This document shows, in pieces, positions 34,452 to 43,884 of a DNA stretch of 64,000 bases. The translations under genes were made by a program, and so were the position numbers. This stretch comes from Larkinella rosea (GTDB taxonomy: Bacteria; Bacteroidota; Bacteroidia; Cytophagales; Spirosomataceae), in the NCBI RefSeq assembly GCF_003858635.1, contig NZ_RQJO01000009.1:868001-932000 (forward strand). Reading direction: 5' to 3'. The notes beneath the pieces are model-generated. The model had not been told where the DNA came from, ran no database searches, and saw only the letters and a list, made by a program, of their open reading frames with translations. How positions within the stretch are numbered: position 1 is the first letter of the stretch; every line of letters begins with the position of its first letter.

Positions 34452-35507
34452 TCATGGCGCCAAATAACTAACCTCAGCTCGAAAACGCCGATCGACGGGA
34501 GAAAGTTTCTCGAAGGCTCGCGCTGAAATTTTGACGATCACTTTATCATTGACACTTGTATCGGGAAGTCGACCGATGATTTTTACCCAGATGGATTGCT
34601 GGTTCATGTCGTTTCGAACCAACACCAGTGTGCCAACGGGAACGGTTCGGTGCAGACCAAGGTATTTGTTGGAGCTATTGGAGTTTTCAATGATTTCGGC
34701 CAGGCCGATTTCTGAAACCCGCCGGGCATTGCCGCCGGGATTCGGTAGCGGTCCGGTGTCACCGGGGCGAATGATGCGGGGTTCGGATGGCACAGACGTA
34801 GTCGGTTCAGTTGCCGGACGATCGGTTTCGGAAGGCCGGGCAGGTTCCTCGCGCGGAGCTGAGTTGGTGCGGGGGGGCGACGGTCGTTCGGTTTTGGGGG
34901 AGTCGTTGCGGGAAGTCCGGGCCATATCAGCCGAAGAATCGGAGCGATGGGCGGGAACCGTGACCGGTTTTGCCAGCGGTTCCCGAACGCGCCACGCTTT
35001 TTCGGACACAATCAAAGGCTGACCGCTCACGATATGGTCGGACGAAAGATTGTTCCATTTACGAACATCGTCCATCGATACGCCATACCGGGCCGCCAGG
35101 CTATACAGCGTTTGCCCCGGTTCGACCTGATGAATACCACTGTTGGCTTCTTTAACAGTTTCCTGTTTTACTTCGCGCTCTTCGCGTTTGAGCTCTTTTT
35201 CTTCCTGTTTAAGGGCCTTTGTTACGGCTTTTTCTTCTTTCCGTGACAAGTTGCCGGCCGGCACCCGGACCACCTGATCATACCGGAAATTTTCCGCCAT
35301 GCCGGGATTGGCATCCTTGATGGCCTGAACGGTCGTATTGTATTTTCGAACCAGCGAATACAGTGTTTGTCCCTGTTCGACCCGGTGAAGAACGAACAAT
35401 TTCCCGTCTTTTTTCTCCATACCAAGCGAATCCAGTCGGAAAGGGTGGGCCTGGGTAACGATACTGGACAACCAGCCAGCAAACAACAGCGGCATCAGTC
35501 GCTTCAT
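34452..35507 (-). CDS. LysM x2 / RlpA-like double-psi beta-barrel protein
   Basis: The start at 35507 overlaps the stop of the preceding gene by 4 bases and gives a signal peptide (MKRLMPLLFAGWLSSIVTQAHP). Two LysM peptidoglycan-binding repeats follow: HRVEQGQTLYSLVRKYNTT and HQVEPGQTLYSLAARYGVS (about residues 40-85 and 128-170). They are separated by a highly charged Lys/Glu segment likely to be a helical spacer. A Ser/Pro/Arg/Glu linker leads to a C-terminal double-psi beta-barrel (GLAEIIENSNSSNKYLGLHR ... FEKLSPVDRRFRAEVSYL) of the RlpA kind. It probably acts at the cell wall. The catalytic Asp/His of RlpA lytic enzymes is not obvious, so it may be structural. Confidence 0.85.
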   Translation of the reverse strand: MKRLMPLLFAGWLSSIVTQAHPFRLDSLGMEKKDGKLFVLHRVEQGQTLYSLVRKYNTTVQAIKDANPGMAENFRYDQVVRVPAGNLSRKEEKAVTKALKQEEKELKREEREVKQETVKEANSGIHQVEPGQTLYSLAARYGVSMDDVRKWNNLSSDHIVSGQPLIVSEKAWRVREPLAKPVTVPAHRSDSSADMARTSRNDSPKTERPSPPRTNSAPREEPARPSETDRPATEPTTSVPSEPRIIRPGDTGPLPNPGGNARRVSEIGLAEIIENSNSSNKYLGLHRTVPVGTLVLVRNDMNQQSIWVKIIGRLPDTSVNDKVIVKISARAFEKLSPVDRRFRAEVSYLAP

Positions 35508-36367
35508 GGCAATGAATTCAAATAAAAACTGGTAATACAAGTTGAAGTTGATGGAAAAATTACCTGGTTTTGCCAAACGCAGAAAGAACCGTTTCCGAAC
35601 AACGGCAACGCGTTCGATTCGGACTGTGGTTGGGCGCTTTCGGGGCCCAGGTTCGTACGCTGGTGCAACCAGATCGTTTGTAGACGGTCGATGATCAACA
35701 GGTATGAGCGAAGCTGATCGTTTGTTTCACGATAATAATACGAAAAAATTATTTTATCGCCAATTTCCAGGTAGTCGACTGATTCAACGGCCTGGTGATC
35801 CGCTATTTTCTGAATAAACCGCTCGAAGACCGGCCACCAGGAACTCGACATTGTGTAAGAAACGGGAAAATGCAGGCGCGAATTGTGGCTGACCGCTGGA
35901 TTTTCGGCGGTTTCAACCGGTTCGCCATCGGTTAGACGGAACGCAACGATGGGAGCCGGGGACCTATCGGTGGCAGAAATTCGTTGCGCCCACACCCGGT
36001 CGGCATTGGCGCTCACCAGAACGTGATTCGGCCATTCCCAGCGCGGCAGACCGGTTTTCAGATCGACAGAACCGAGCGCTGTCGGTACCGGTAACCGGGT
36101 ATTATCGAAACGGTGATACAACGCAAAACCGTTCCAGACACCGGTTAGGGAGGTGTGAAAGGGGAGGAGCGGTTTTTGTTCGAACCTGATTTTTCCGGTG
36201 GGTAATTCAACCGTTACCAACGTTAACGTTTGAGATTCCCGGCTTCGTAATTCAGCGACAAAAAGGCCCGGATTGGTATCGATCTGTTCAAAAACCAACC
36301 GCCAAACTGGGTCCGAAAACTGCAGTTGAAACGCGAAAGGCAACAGATTCTGGTCGGTGTCGGTCAT
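35504..36367 (-). CDS. DUF4905 domain protein
   Basis: The 287-residue protein matches the Cytophagales DUF4905 family as I know it: FAFQLQFSDPVWRLVFEQ near the start, TGVWNGFALYHRFDNTRLPVPTALGSVD, DLKTGLPRWEWPNHVL, and the C-terminal GNGSFCVWQNQVIF. The repeated short beta strands suggest a propeller-like fold. Function is unknown. It overlaps the LysM gene by 4 bases and lies 95 bases from the divergent kdsB. Confidence 0.82.
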   Translation of the reverse strand: MTDTDQNLLPFAFQLQFSDPVWRLVFEQIDTNPGLFVAELRSRESQTLTLVTVELPTGKIRFEQKPLLPFHTSLTGVWNGFALYHRFDNTRLPVPTALGSVDLKTGLPRWEWPNHVLVSANADRVWAQRISATDRSPAPIVAFRLTDGEPVETAENPAVSHNSRLHFPVSYTMSSSWWPVFERFIQKIADHQAVESVDYLEIGDKIIFSYYYRETNDQLRSYLLIIDRLQTIWLHQRTNLGPESAQPQSESNALPLFGNGSFCVWQNQVIFPSTSTCITSFYLNSLP

Positions 36368-36462
36368 TCGGGATGGGGATGATGGAAGGAATCCTCACGC
36401 CAACTATTCCTTTTGAAGCGGAGTTCCGAGTATCTTGCGCCAAAATTACCGAAAATCATCGA

Positions 36463-37191
36463 ATGAATATCCTCGGAATTATCCCGGCTCGTTACGCATC
36501 CAGTCGATTTCCGGCCAAAGCCCTGGCCGAAATTGACGGAAAAACCATGATTCAACGCGTGATGGAGCAATCCCAAAAGGCGAAATCGTTGCGCCGGGTG
36601 GTTGTTGCCACCGACCACGAAGCCATTGCCGATCACGTTCGCTCGTTTGGCGGAGAGGTGGTGATGACCTCCGAAAACCACCAGAGCGGTACCGACCGGT
36701 GTTTCGAAGCCCTGCAAATGGCCCATGATTCGTTCGATTATGTGATTAATATTCAAGGTGATGAACCTTTTATCAAACCCGAACAGATTGATTTGCTGGC
36801 GTCGGTGCTGGACGGAAATACCGAATTGGCAACGCTGGTGAAGAAGATCGGTGATCCGGCGGTTTTGTTTAGCACGAGTACGCCGAAGGTGGTGCTGAAC
36901 AGTCGTGGAGAAGCCTTGTATTTCAGCCGCCAGACGCTGCCTTTTCTGCGGGAACGACAGCCGGAAGACTGGCTGAACCAGCATATTTTTTATAAGCACA
37001 TCGGAATTTACGCGTACCGATCCGATATTCTGGCCCAGATTACGCAGTTGCCGCCCTCGTTGCTGGAAAAAGCCGAAGCCCTCGAGCAACTTCGCTGGCT
37101 TGAGAATGGCTACCGGATTCGGTGCGTCGTGACGGAACTGGATAGTTTCGGAATCGATACGCCGGAAGACCTGGAGCGGTTGTCGAAGTAA
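36463..37191 (+). CDS. kdsB: 3-deoxy-manno-octulosonate cytidylyltransferase
   Basis: The enzyme activates Kdo with CTP to CMP-Kdo for lipopolysaccharide inner-core synthesis. The start at 36463 (MNILGIIPARYASSRFPAK) gives the canonical nucleotide-binding N terminus and 242 residues; the longer frame adds 30 residues not seen in the family. Other blocks are VVATDHEAIADHV, SGTDRCFEAL, INIQGDEPFI and KHIGIYAYR. The DTPEDLE-like end (IDTPEDLERL) is also present. Confidence 0.95.
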   Translation: MNILGIIPARYASSRFPAKALAEIDGKTMIQRVMEQSQKAKSLRRVVVATDHEAIADHVRSFGGEVVMTSENHQSGTDRCFEALQMAHDSFDYVINIQGDEPFIKPEQIDLLASVLDGNTELATLVKKIGDPAVLFSTSTPKVVLNSRGEALYFSRQTLPFLRERQPEDWLNQHIFYKHIGIYAYRSDILAQITQLPPSLLEKAEALEQLRWLENGYRIRCVVTELDSFGIDTPEDLERLSK

Positions 37192-37289
37192 AAACCGGGC
37201 GGTTTTCTTTCCAATGAAAGAAGGTCAAGTGCGGTTTCGGTTTGAGCAACGGGCGAGGTTCGTTTTGTCGTAATGCCAAATTAATCCCT

Positions 37290-38474
37290 ATGAAGCGCAT
37301 CGTGTTTTCGGTTAATACCTACCTGATCGCCCTGCTCATTTTCGTTCTTATTCTCGGATTTCGAACCATCTGGCGACCTATTCACGAAAATGAACTTGGC
37401 TACATGCTGGCCGAGACCCTGATGAATTACAAGTTTGGGTTTAATCGGCGGGCGTTTTTGGGCAATTTCTTCCTGCCTTTTCACGACCCCTCAACCCTGT
37501 TAATGCTGATCACGGTCGCCTATGTGATTTGCTTTGTGGCTCCTTTATTAATTGCCAGGCGGTTTGCCGGCAATAATCAGACGTTACTCGTAGCCGCTTA
37601 TCTCATCATCTTTTCACCGTTCGGATTTTCCATGTTTGTTAAAGATCCGTTAGCCATTCGGAAAGAGTTATTCTTTTACCCGCTGTTTTATCTGCTGGTT
37701 GCGCTTCAACCCCGGATTCTCTGGAGAAATATCGTTTTTATCATCGTTGGGTGCTTCATTCATGAAAGTTTCTTTTTCCTGTTTCTTCCTTTTTTTCTGG
37801 GCTTTCACTGGATTAACGAAACCGCCAGCCGGAAGCAGCTATTGCTCTACGCAGCGACCGGTTTTCTGGTGACATTTGCATTAACCCGATTACCCGGCAA
37901 CTCCTCAGTTGTGACGGAACAATTCATTCGGCACTATGTGGCTTTGGGGTTTGAAAGAGGGCAATTTGAAGGATTTGAATATTTCCAAAAGCTGCCTTTC
38001 TGGCAAAACATTCAGAATGCGCAGGAACATCTGACGGGTTTTTCGCCGGTGGTATACCTTGTTCTGTATAGTGGGCAAATGGTTCTGATCTGGCTTGGGC
38101 TAACACGGTTCGGTTCTGTTAATCGCCACAAGCGGCTGTTATTCAGTCAAATAGGAATTGCATTCATGGCGATTGCGCTGTTTTTCCTCGCCATGGACTA
38201 CGGCCGCTGGCTGTCGATGGCATTCCTGACGTCGGTTCTATTGACGGCCAGTCAGGTCAAAATCAGGGTCTCCTTCAGGCCAAAACCGTTATCACTGCTG
38301 GTTGCCCTGATTATTCTCCTCGGTATATTGGTCGTCCGGGTTCCTCATTTTTCGCAGACAGGCTTTACCGTCAACGAATGGGTTATGACCCATAAACTAT
38401 TCGTGGCCGGGGGGCTTTTTCTGGGAGGATGGTTACTGGCTTTGGTCCGTGAAAGGTCGTTGACCGGAGATTGA
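37290..38474 (+). CDS. Multi-pass membrane protein, hypothetical
   Basis: From the ATG at 37290 the protein has 394 residues and about ten hydrophobic segments (for example TYLIALLIFVLILGFRTIW; LLMLITVAYVICFVAPLLIA; LLLYAATGFLVTFALTRL; LSLLVALIILLGILVVRVP). Loops contain MNYKFGFNRRAFLGNFF and MFVKDPLAIRKELFFYPLFYL. The layout resembles EpsG- or Wzy-like proteins of surface-polysaccharide assembly, but no diagnostic motif is visible. Its place after kdsB makes an envelope role plausible. Confidence 0.75.
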   Translation: MKRIVFSVNTYLIALLIFVLILGFRTIWRPIHENELGYMLAETLMNYKFGFNRRAFLGNFFLPFHDPSTLLMLITVAYVICFVAPLLIARRFAGNNQTLLVAAYLIIFSPFGFSMFVKDPLAIRKELFFYPLFYLLVALQPRILWRNIVFIIVGCFIHESFFFLFLPFFLGFHWINETASRKQLLLYAATGFLVTFALTRLPGNSSVVTEQFIRHYVALGFERGQFEGFEYFQKLPFWQNIQNAQEHLTGFSPVVYLVLYSGQMVLIWLGLTRFGSVNRHKRLLFSQIGIAFMAIALFFLAMDYGRWLSMAFLTSVLLTASQVKIRVSFRPKPLSLLVALIILLGILVVRVPHFSQTGFTVNEWVMTHKLFVAGGLFLGGWLLALVRERSLTGD

Positions 38475-38614
38475 TTCAAAAACCGCCAGTGGGTAAACAA
38501 CGCCGGGTACTCAGGCTCGTTTTTCATTGATTTTGAAAGAGTTGAGACGATAAATTCATGCTCCAAAAGCGAACACCGCGGGTTTCGGATTGGTTACGAA
38601 CATCGCGTGGTGGA

Positions 38615-40975
38615 TTACTCGGTTTTCAGGGTTTTGGCTGGATTGGCTTGAGCGGCAACCCATGAAAAATAGCCCACAATTCCCAGAGCGATACCAATTA
38701 CGATGGACAACAACAAAGACATCGTCCCGTAACCGATTCCATTGTTGTACAGGTAATAACTATTCATAAATACTCCGATGGCGATACCTGGCGGGATAGC
38801 CAGGATTGTGGCAATGGACAATAGTTTAATAAAGTCATTCGACATCAATTTTATGATTTCCAAAGTAGTTGCTCCAATCACTTTTCGGATGCCAATTTCT
38901 TTGGTACGTTTCTCTAAACTATAGGTGAGAATACCGATTAAGCCTAACATAGCTATTACGAAAATTACAGCGCCTTCCATCCCGGCAAACCGCATATCTT
39001 CGTACGGATAATAGCGCTCGTACATGTCGGTATCAAGCCACGAAGCGTTCATTTCCTGACGCGGATTGTGTTTATTCCACAAACCGTTAATCACCGATTC
39101 CAGTGCTTTTCGATCGTTTACGGGGCTTGTTTTTAAACACATTACTTTAAATAGAGAAGGCTGATATTGAAAAACCAGTGGCTCGATCTTCTTTTCATAA
39201 TCATAATGGCAAAAATTAGCAACGACTCCAATGATTGTTACTGAAAGAGTATCATTTAAAAGGATGAGTTTGCCAACAGCTTCCTGGTCCGAACCTAGTT
39301 TGAGCTTTTCAACCGCTTTTTGATTGACCACAATCAGGTTAGAGGGTAATTCTGAATTACTGGCGATCAGGTTGGTTCCCGCCACTATTTTTAGCCCCAT
39401 ATTTTCGATAAAATAACGATCAGTAGCATAGTAATAAGCCTGATTTTTAGTCTCACTTTTTCTATTTTTAATTTGTGAATAACTGGGTTTATTGCCAAAT
39501 GTAAGTGAGGTGTAACCTATTTTCTGTATCTCTTTAATGGCGCTGATGTCCGAGGCAAGCGGCTTATCCCGATGCCCGGATAGGTTGATATTCAGGATAT
39601 GTTTACGCTGGTAGTTCTCGTTGTCATTGGCCATGTAATTTATTTGATGAAACGCATGTCCCATGAAAAATATATAAATCAATGCAATCGTAAACTGGAT
39701 AATTATCAACGTTTTTCGAAAACCTATTTTTCCAAAACTTGCCGGAGAAATAGCTCCTTTCAACACCTTTACCGGCTGAAATGAAGAAAGAATAAGGCTG
39801 GGCGAAGCTCCGGCGACTAAACCCAGAGCCAGATTAAACACGAAAAAGATCAGAATCAGGTAACCCCAATGGTCAATGTCCCAGGTCAGCCACGAGACGT
39901 GAATCTGGTTCTTGATAAACCATAATAAAAAGAACCCAATTCCCAGCGCTAGGTACGAGATCAGTACGGATTCGGTCAGAAACTGAAGAACAAGCTGGGA
40001 TTTTGTGGCACCAGCTACTTTCCGTACTCCCACCTCGCGGCTTCGGTTCATGGATCGGGCCAGCGTCAGGTTGATGTAGTTCAGGGATGCGAGTAAAATG
40101 ATAATGAGTTGAAACGCGAAATTCAGCGAGATGCTGCGGATGTCCTGAACAAAAGGATCGTTTTCTAATGCCTCTTTTGATGGTGAAATTTCAGACAGGA
40201 ATTGTGCTTTGAAGTGCAGGCTCCTATTCTCCGCCGTTTTAAGGAATGAATGAATTTGTGCCGAAGCCTTTGCCAACTGTTTCTCGAGACTAACGGCTGT
40301 CATTCCTTTTGCTAATTTTATAAAAGTATGCGCATTGAGCGTCGACCAATCATCGGTTTTTATGTTGCTCTTTACATAGCTGTTGAAGGAAACCATTACA
40401 TCCGTTCGAAACTGCGTTCTTTGCGGGTTAAACGGTTTTAAAACTCCAACTATTTTAAAACTCCCATAGGTTGGGTGCTCCAGACTGCTCCCAATTGGAT
40501 TTGAATCTTTAAAAAACCATTGAGCAGTTTCGTGAGTTAGAACAATCGTGTTTGGATCAACGGGATAAGACCCTATTTCCAGTGGAAATTTAAAGAGCTG
40601 GAAAAAAGATTTGTCGGTATAAATAGCATCGGTATTTTTTGTTTTTATTCCATTACTTAGAACCCAATCAAAATCCCTCACAAGTGTGGTTGAGTTCTCA
40701 ATGCCGGCGAAATTTTCTTTGACAAAATTTCCCAACGGAACCGGGCTTGATGCCCAGTTTGTGATGGTGCCATCTTCCTGTTTCTCATCCGTTATCAATC
40801 GCACCACTCTTCCATCATCTTCATGGAATGTATCGTACTCATAATAGTTTACGATTTGAATTAGCCCCATCAGGACAGTGGGAATAGCCAGACTTAAGCC
40901 CAATATATTAATAAAAGAAAAGAGCTTATTTTTTAGAAGATTTCTCCAGGCAATTTTGAAGTAATTATGTAACAT
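38615..40975 (-). CDS. MacB/FtsX-type ABC transporter permease
   Basis: The 786-residue protein has the double MacB arrangement common in Spirosoma and relatives. An N-terminal segment (NYFKIAWRNLLKNKLFSFINILGLSLAI) is followed by a periplasmic MacB_PCD domain, then an FtsX core with three membrane helices (LIIILLASLNYINLTLARSMNRSREVGVRKVAGATKSQL...). A second transmembrane/periplasmic unit ends with GILTYSLEKRTKEIGIRKVIGAT. Such permeases carry out mechanotransmission or efflux with a separate ATPase. No ATPase is adjacent. The gene is AT-rich, and its first half lacks the AAAACCG heptamer. Confidence 0.9.
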   Translation of the reverse strand: MLHNYFKIAWRNLLKNKLFSFINILGLSLAIPTVLMGLIQIVNYYEYDTFHEDDGRVVRLITDEKQEDGTITNWASSPVPLGNFVKENFAGIENSTTLVRDFDWVLSNGIKTKNTDAIYTDKSFFQLFKFPLEIGSYPVDPNTIVLTHETAQWFFKDSNPIGSSLEHPTYGSFKIVGVLKPFNPQRTQFRTDVMVSFNSYVKSNIKTDDWSTLNAHTFIKLAKGMTAVSLEKQLAKASAQIHSFLKTAENRSLHFKAQFLSEISPSKEALENDPFVQDIRSISLNFAFQLIIILLASLNYINLTLARSMNRSREVGVRKVAGATKSQLVLQFLTESVLISYLALGIGFFLLWFIKNQIHVSWLTWDIDHWGYLILIFFVFNLALGLVAGASPSLILSSFQPVKVLKGAISPASFGKIGFRKTLIIIQFTIALIYIFFMGHAFHQINYMANDNENYQRKHILNINLSGHRDKPLASDISAIKEIQKIGYTSLTFGNKPSYSQIKNRKSETKNQAYYYATDRYFIENMGLKIVAGTNLIASNSELPSNLIVVNQKAVEKLKLGSDQEAVGKLILLNDTLSVTIIGVVANFCHYDYEKKIEPLVFQYQPSLFKVMCLKTSPVNDRKALESVINGLWNKHNPRQEMNASWLDTDMYERYYPYEDMRFAGMEGAVIFVIAMLGLIGILTYSLEKRTKEIGIRKVIGATTLEIIKLMSNDFIKLLSIATILAIPPGIAIGVFMNSYYLYNNGIGYGTMSLLLSIVIGIALGIVGYFSWVAAQANPAKTLKTE

Positions 40976-41454
40976 AGTCGGGCATTAGTTATAAGTTTCT
41001 TATTTGGTGAACCAATCGGGACACTGGTTGAGAAGCCGCCGTTGAAAACAGGAAACGATTTCTGAACGCCGATTGAGAATAGACTAAAAATTGAAAACCG
41101 CTTACTTGAAAAGATAGTAATCGCTTGCCCGCAAAAATGGATTTTGTGAGGTTTGGCAAAAATCAGGTATAACTGGTAGGCGGTTATCACACACGCTGGA
41201 ATTTCCTGCCACTTGCACTCGATGAAAAACCGCCATAAAGGCTTCCACTGTCTCAAACAGACCGAAGAGAAATTTGCATGAGGGGCAAAAACGTTTGTTT
41301 GCCGATGCGCTTCGGGCAGCCAGGGACATTCTTTCCACTATTCCCATTGCGGTTTTCTTAAAAACTGTTAAAATCGAACCACCTAAACAGTTTCGGGCGT
41401 TACCATGTTGAACTAATGTAAACGATTCAATCAAACCACACAGAATTCAGTATC
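40976..41454. other. Intergenic region, 479 bases, no gene recognised
   Basis: It lies between the divergent permease and porX genes. Short open frames on the minus strand have no recognisable features and probably do not code. It contains three heptamer copies (near 41094, 41226 and 41345) but no structured RNA that I recognise. It presumably carries both promoters. Confidence 0.5.
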
Positions 41455-43011
41455 ATGCAGAACTATTCCATCCTCTGGGCCGACGACGAAATCGATTTAT
41501 TGAAACCCCATATTCTTTTTCTCAATAACAAAGGATACACGATTACGCCCGTGAACAGCGGAGCTGATGCGCTCGAAAAAGTGGATCAGGAAAACTTTGA
41601 TCTGGTTTTTCTCGACGAAATGATGCCGGGAATGACCGGGCTGGAAACCCTTCAGCAAATCAAGCAGATCCGCCCCAATTTGCCGGTCGTGATGATCACG
41701 AAAAGCGAAGAGGAGCACATCATGGAAGGAGCGATCGGGGCTAAAATTGCCGATTACCTGATCAAGCCGCTCAATCCGAACCAGATTTTGCTGTCGGTCA
41801 AAAAGATCCTCGACAACAAGCGGCTGGTGACCGAAAAAACCAACCAGAGCTACCAGCAGGATTTTCGGAACTTATCGAATCTGTATAACGACCGCGTTGA
41901 TTTCAACGATTGGGTAGATATTTATAAGAAGCTCATTTTCTGGGAGTTGGAACTCGATGGCGCGCAGGATAAGAGCATGGGGGAGGTGTTCAACATGCAG
42001 AAAAGCGAAGCCAACTCGACGTTTTGCAAGTTCATCATGGATAACTACGAAGATTGGCTGAATGAACCCAAAATGGATAAACCCATTATGTCGCATCAAC
42101 TGATGCGGAAGAAGGTGTTTCCGTTGATTGAGCAAAATAACCCGCTTTTCTTCGTCTTGATCGATAACCTGCGCTACGATCAGTGGAAAGTGATTGAACC
42201 GATCCTGTCGGAGTTTTTTACGGTCGAAGAAGAATCGTCGTACTATTCGATTTTGCCGACTACGACGGCGTTCGCTCGTAACTCCATTTTCTCGGGCATG
42301 TTGCCGAGCGAGATGGAAAAAAAGCACCCCGATCTGTGGGTCAACGACGACAACGAAGAGGCTGGTTTGAATAACAACGAAGATCAGTTCCTGAAACGGC
42401 AGATCGAGAGCAGCCGCCTGAACATCAAGTTTTCGTACCACAAAATTCTGAACACCAATCAGGGCAAACACCTGGTTGATAACTTCAGCAACCTGATGCA
42501 AAACGATCTGAATGTGATCGTTTATAACTTTGTGGATATGCTGTCGCACGCCCGGACCGACATGGCGATGATCAAGGAACTGGCACCCGACGAAGCCGCC
42601 TACCGCTCGATTACGCGCTCCTGGTTCAGCCATTCGCCGTTGCTGGAACTGGTTCGGAAGATTTCGGATAAAAACGGCCGACTGATCATTACGACCGATC
42701 ACGGTATGATTCGGGTGCAAAAACCGGCCAAGATTGTCGGTTACCGCGACACGAATACCAATTTGCGGTACAAGCAGGGCAAGAATCTGGGTTTCGACGA
42801 CAACCACCTGTTCGTTTGCCGCAAACCGGAAAACTTCTTTCTGCCCCGGATTCACGTTTCAACGGCCTACGTCTTTACGCTGGAAGACTACTTTTTCGCC
42901 TATCCGAACAATTACAATTACTACGTCAATTATTACCGGGATACGTTCCAGCACGGGGGCGTGTCGCTGGAAGAAATGATCATTCCGTTTGTGTACCTTA
43001 AACCGAAATAA
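41455..43011 (+). CDS. porX: PorX: response regulator with PglZ domain, type IX secretion regulator
   Basis: The 518-residue protein has an N-terminal CheY-like receiver (phospho-acceptor Asp54 in VFLDEMMPG, the Thr in VVMITKSEE, the Lys in YLIKPLNP). A helical linker leads to a C-terminal PglZ/alkaline-phosphatase-superfamily domain with metal-site segments LIDNLRYDQWK, LPTTTAFARNSIFSGMLPSE, NFVDMLSH and ITTDHGM. This domain order is that of PorX, which with PorY and a sigma factor controls type IX secretion genes in Bacteroidota and has nucleotide-directed phosphodiesterase activity in related proteins. A type IX-sorted esterase is encoded in this same window. No histidine kinase adjoins, as is normal for PorX. 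Confidence 0.95.
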   Translation: MQNYSILWADDEIDLLKPHILFLNNKGYTITPVNSGADALEKVDQENFDLVFLDEMMPGMTGLETLQQIKQIRPNLPVVMITKSEEEHIMEGAIGAKIADYLIKPLNPNQILLSVKKILDNKRLVTEKTNQSYQQDFRNLSNLYNDRVDFNDWVDIYKKLIFWELELDGAQDKSMGEVFNMQKSEANSTFCKFIMDNYEDWLNEPKMDKPIMSHQLMRKKVFPLIEQNNPLFFVLIDNLRYDQWKVIEPILSEFFTVEEESSYYSILPTTTAFARNSIFSGMLPSEMEKKHPDLWVNDDNEEAGLNNNEDQFLKRQIESSRLNIKFSYHKILNTNQGKHLVDNFSNLMQNDLNVIVYNFVDMLSHARTDMAMIKELAPDEAAYRSITRSWFSHSPLLELVRKISDKNGRLIITTDHGMIRVQKPAKIVGYRDTNTNLRYKQGKNLGFDDNHLFVCRKPENFFLPRIHVSTAYVFTLEDYFFAYPNNYNYYVNYYRDTFQHGGVSLEEMIIPFVYLKPK

Positions 43012-43012
43012 T

Positions 43013-43107
43013 GACTATGATTTTTTTGATTTTTTATGATTGCGGTGATGAGCTATTAGCGTAAACTCTCATCACCGCAATCATAAAAAATCAAAAAAAT
43101 CATAGTC
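43013..43107. repeat. 40-bp perfect inverted repeat between convergent genes
   Basis: Arms 43013-43052 and 43068-43107 are exact reverse complements with a 15-base loop. The left arm starts 2 bases after the porX stop codon and the right arm covers the stop of the FtsE-type gene. The arm is AT-rich at its base and GC-richer at the tip, and acts as a two-way terminator. Confidence 0.88.
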
Positions 43108-43780
43108 CCTGTTCAATGACTTTCCCATCTTCCACGCGCAGGATGCGGGCGGGGTATTTGCGGAGAAAGTCGTAGTTATGGGTCGCCATCAGAATGGCCG
43201 TACCGGAATTGTTGATGGTTTGAAAAACCTGAATGATCTGCTCACTGACTGCCGGATCGAGGTTTCCGGTGGGTTCGTCGGCAATGAGGATCATGGGCTC
43301 GTTAAGCATGGCTCGTGCCACCACCACGCGTTGTTGCTCCCCGCCCGATAACTGATGCGGCATTTTTTTGTGCAAGGTTCCCAAACCGACCTGCATCAGC
43401 ACTTCCGAAATGCGGTTTTTCATCTTCGTCTGATCCGTCCAGCCGGTAGCTTTCAGAACAAACCGCAGGTTCTCCTCCACATTCCGGTCCATAAATAACT
43501 GAAAGTCCTGAAAGACAATCCCGATTTTCCGGCGGAGGTACGGAACATCTTTCGGTTTCAATTTTTCGAGTGCAAAACCGGCAACATGCCCCGATCCGGC
43601 CTGCAGCCAGAGATCCGCATAGAGCGTTTTAAGCAGCGAACTTTTTCCGCTCCCGGTTCGGCCAATCAAAAAAACAAAATCACCTTTATTGACGTCAAAC
43701 GTCACATCACCCAGGACAATCCGGCCGCCCTGATAGATATCAGCCTGATTCAGAGACAGAACGGGTTCAGTTGAAAACAT
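43100..43780 (-). CDS. ftsE: FtsE-type ABC transporter ATPase
   Basis: The 226-residue ATP-binding protein has Walker A GRTGSGKSS, a Q-loop in GIVFQDFQLF, the signature LSGGEQQRV, Walker B ILIADEPTGNLD, and the H-loop in ATHNYDF. The order and DFQLF...NVEENLRF resemble FtsE, which with FtsX activates cell-wall hydrolases at division. The family match to FtsE rather than LolD or MacB is by overall resemblance. An FtsX-type partner is not adjacent. Confidence 0.82.
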   Translation of the reverse strand: MFSTEPVLSLNQADIYQGGRIVLGDVTFDVNKGDFVFLIGRTGSGKSSLLKTLYADLWLQAGSGHVAGFALEKLKPKDVPYLRRKIGIVFQDFQLFMDRNVEENLRFVLKATGWTDQTKMKNRISEVLMQVGLGTLHKKMPHQLSGGEQQRVVVARAMLNEPMILIADEPTGNLDPAVSEQIIQVFQTINNSGTAILMATHNYDFLRKYPARILRVEDGKVIEQGL

Positions 43781-43884
43781 AAATTTAAATTGATGGATGA
43801 TGAACGATGAATTATGAATGAAAAGAACCGCTTTTACGAAGGTAAGCGTTAGTCAATTTATCGTTCCTAATTCATCATTCATAA

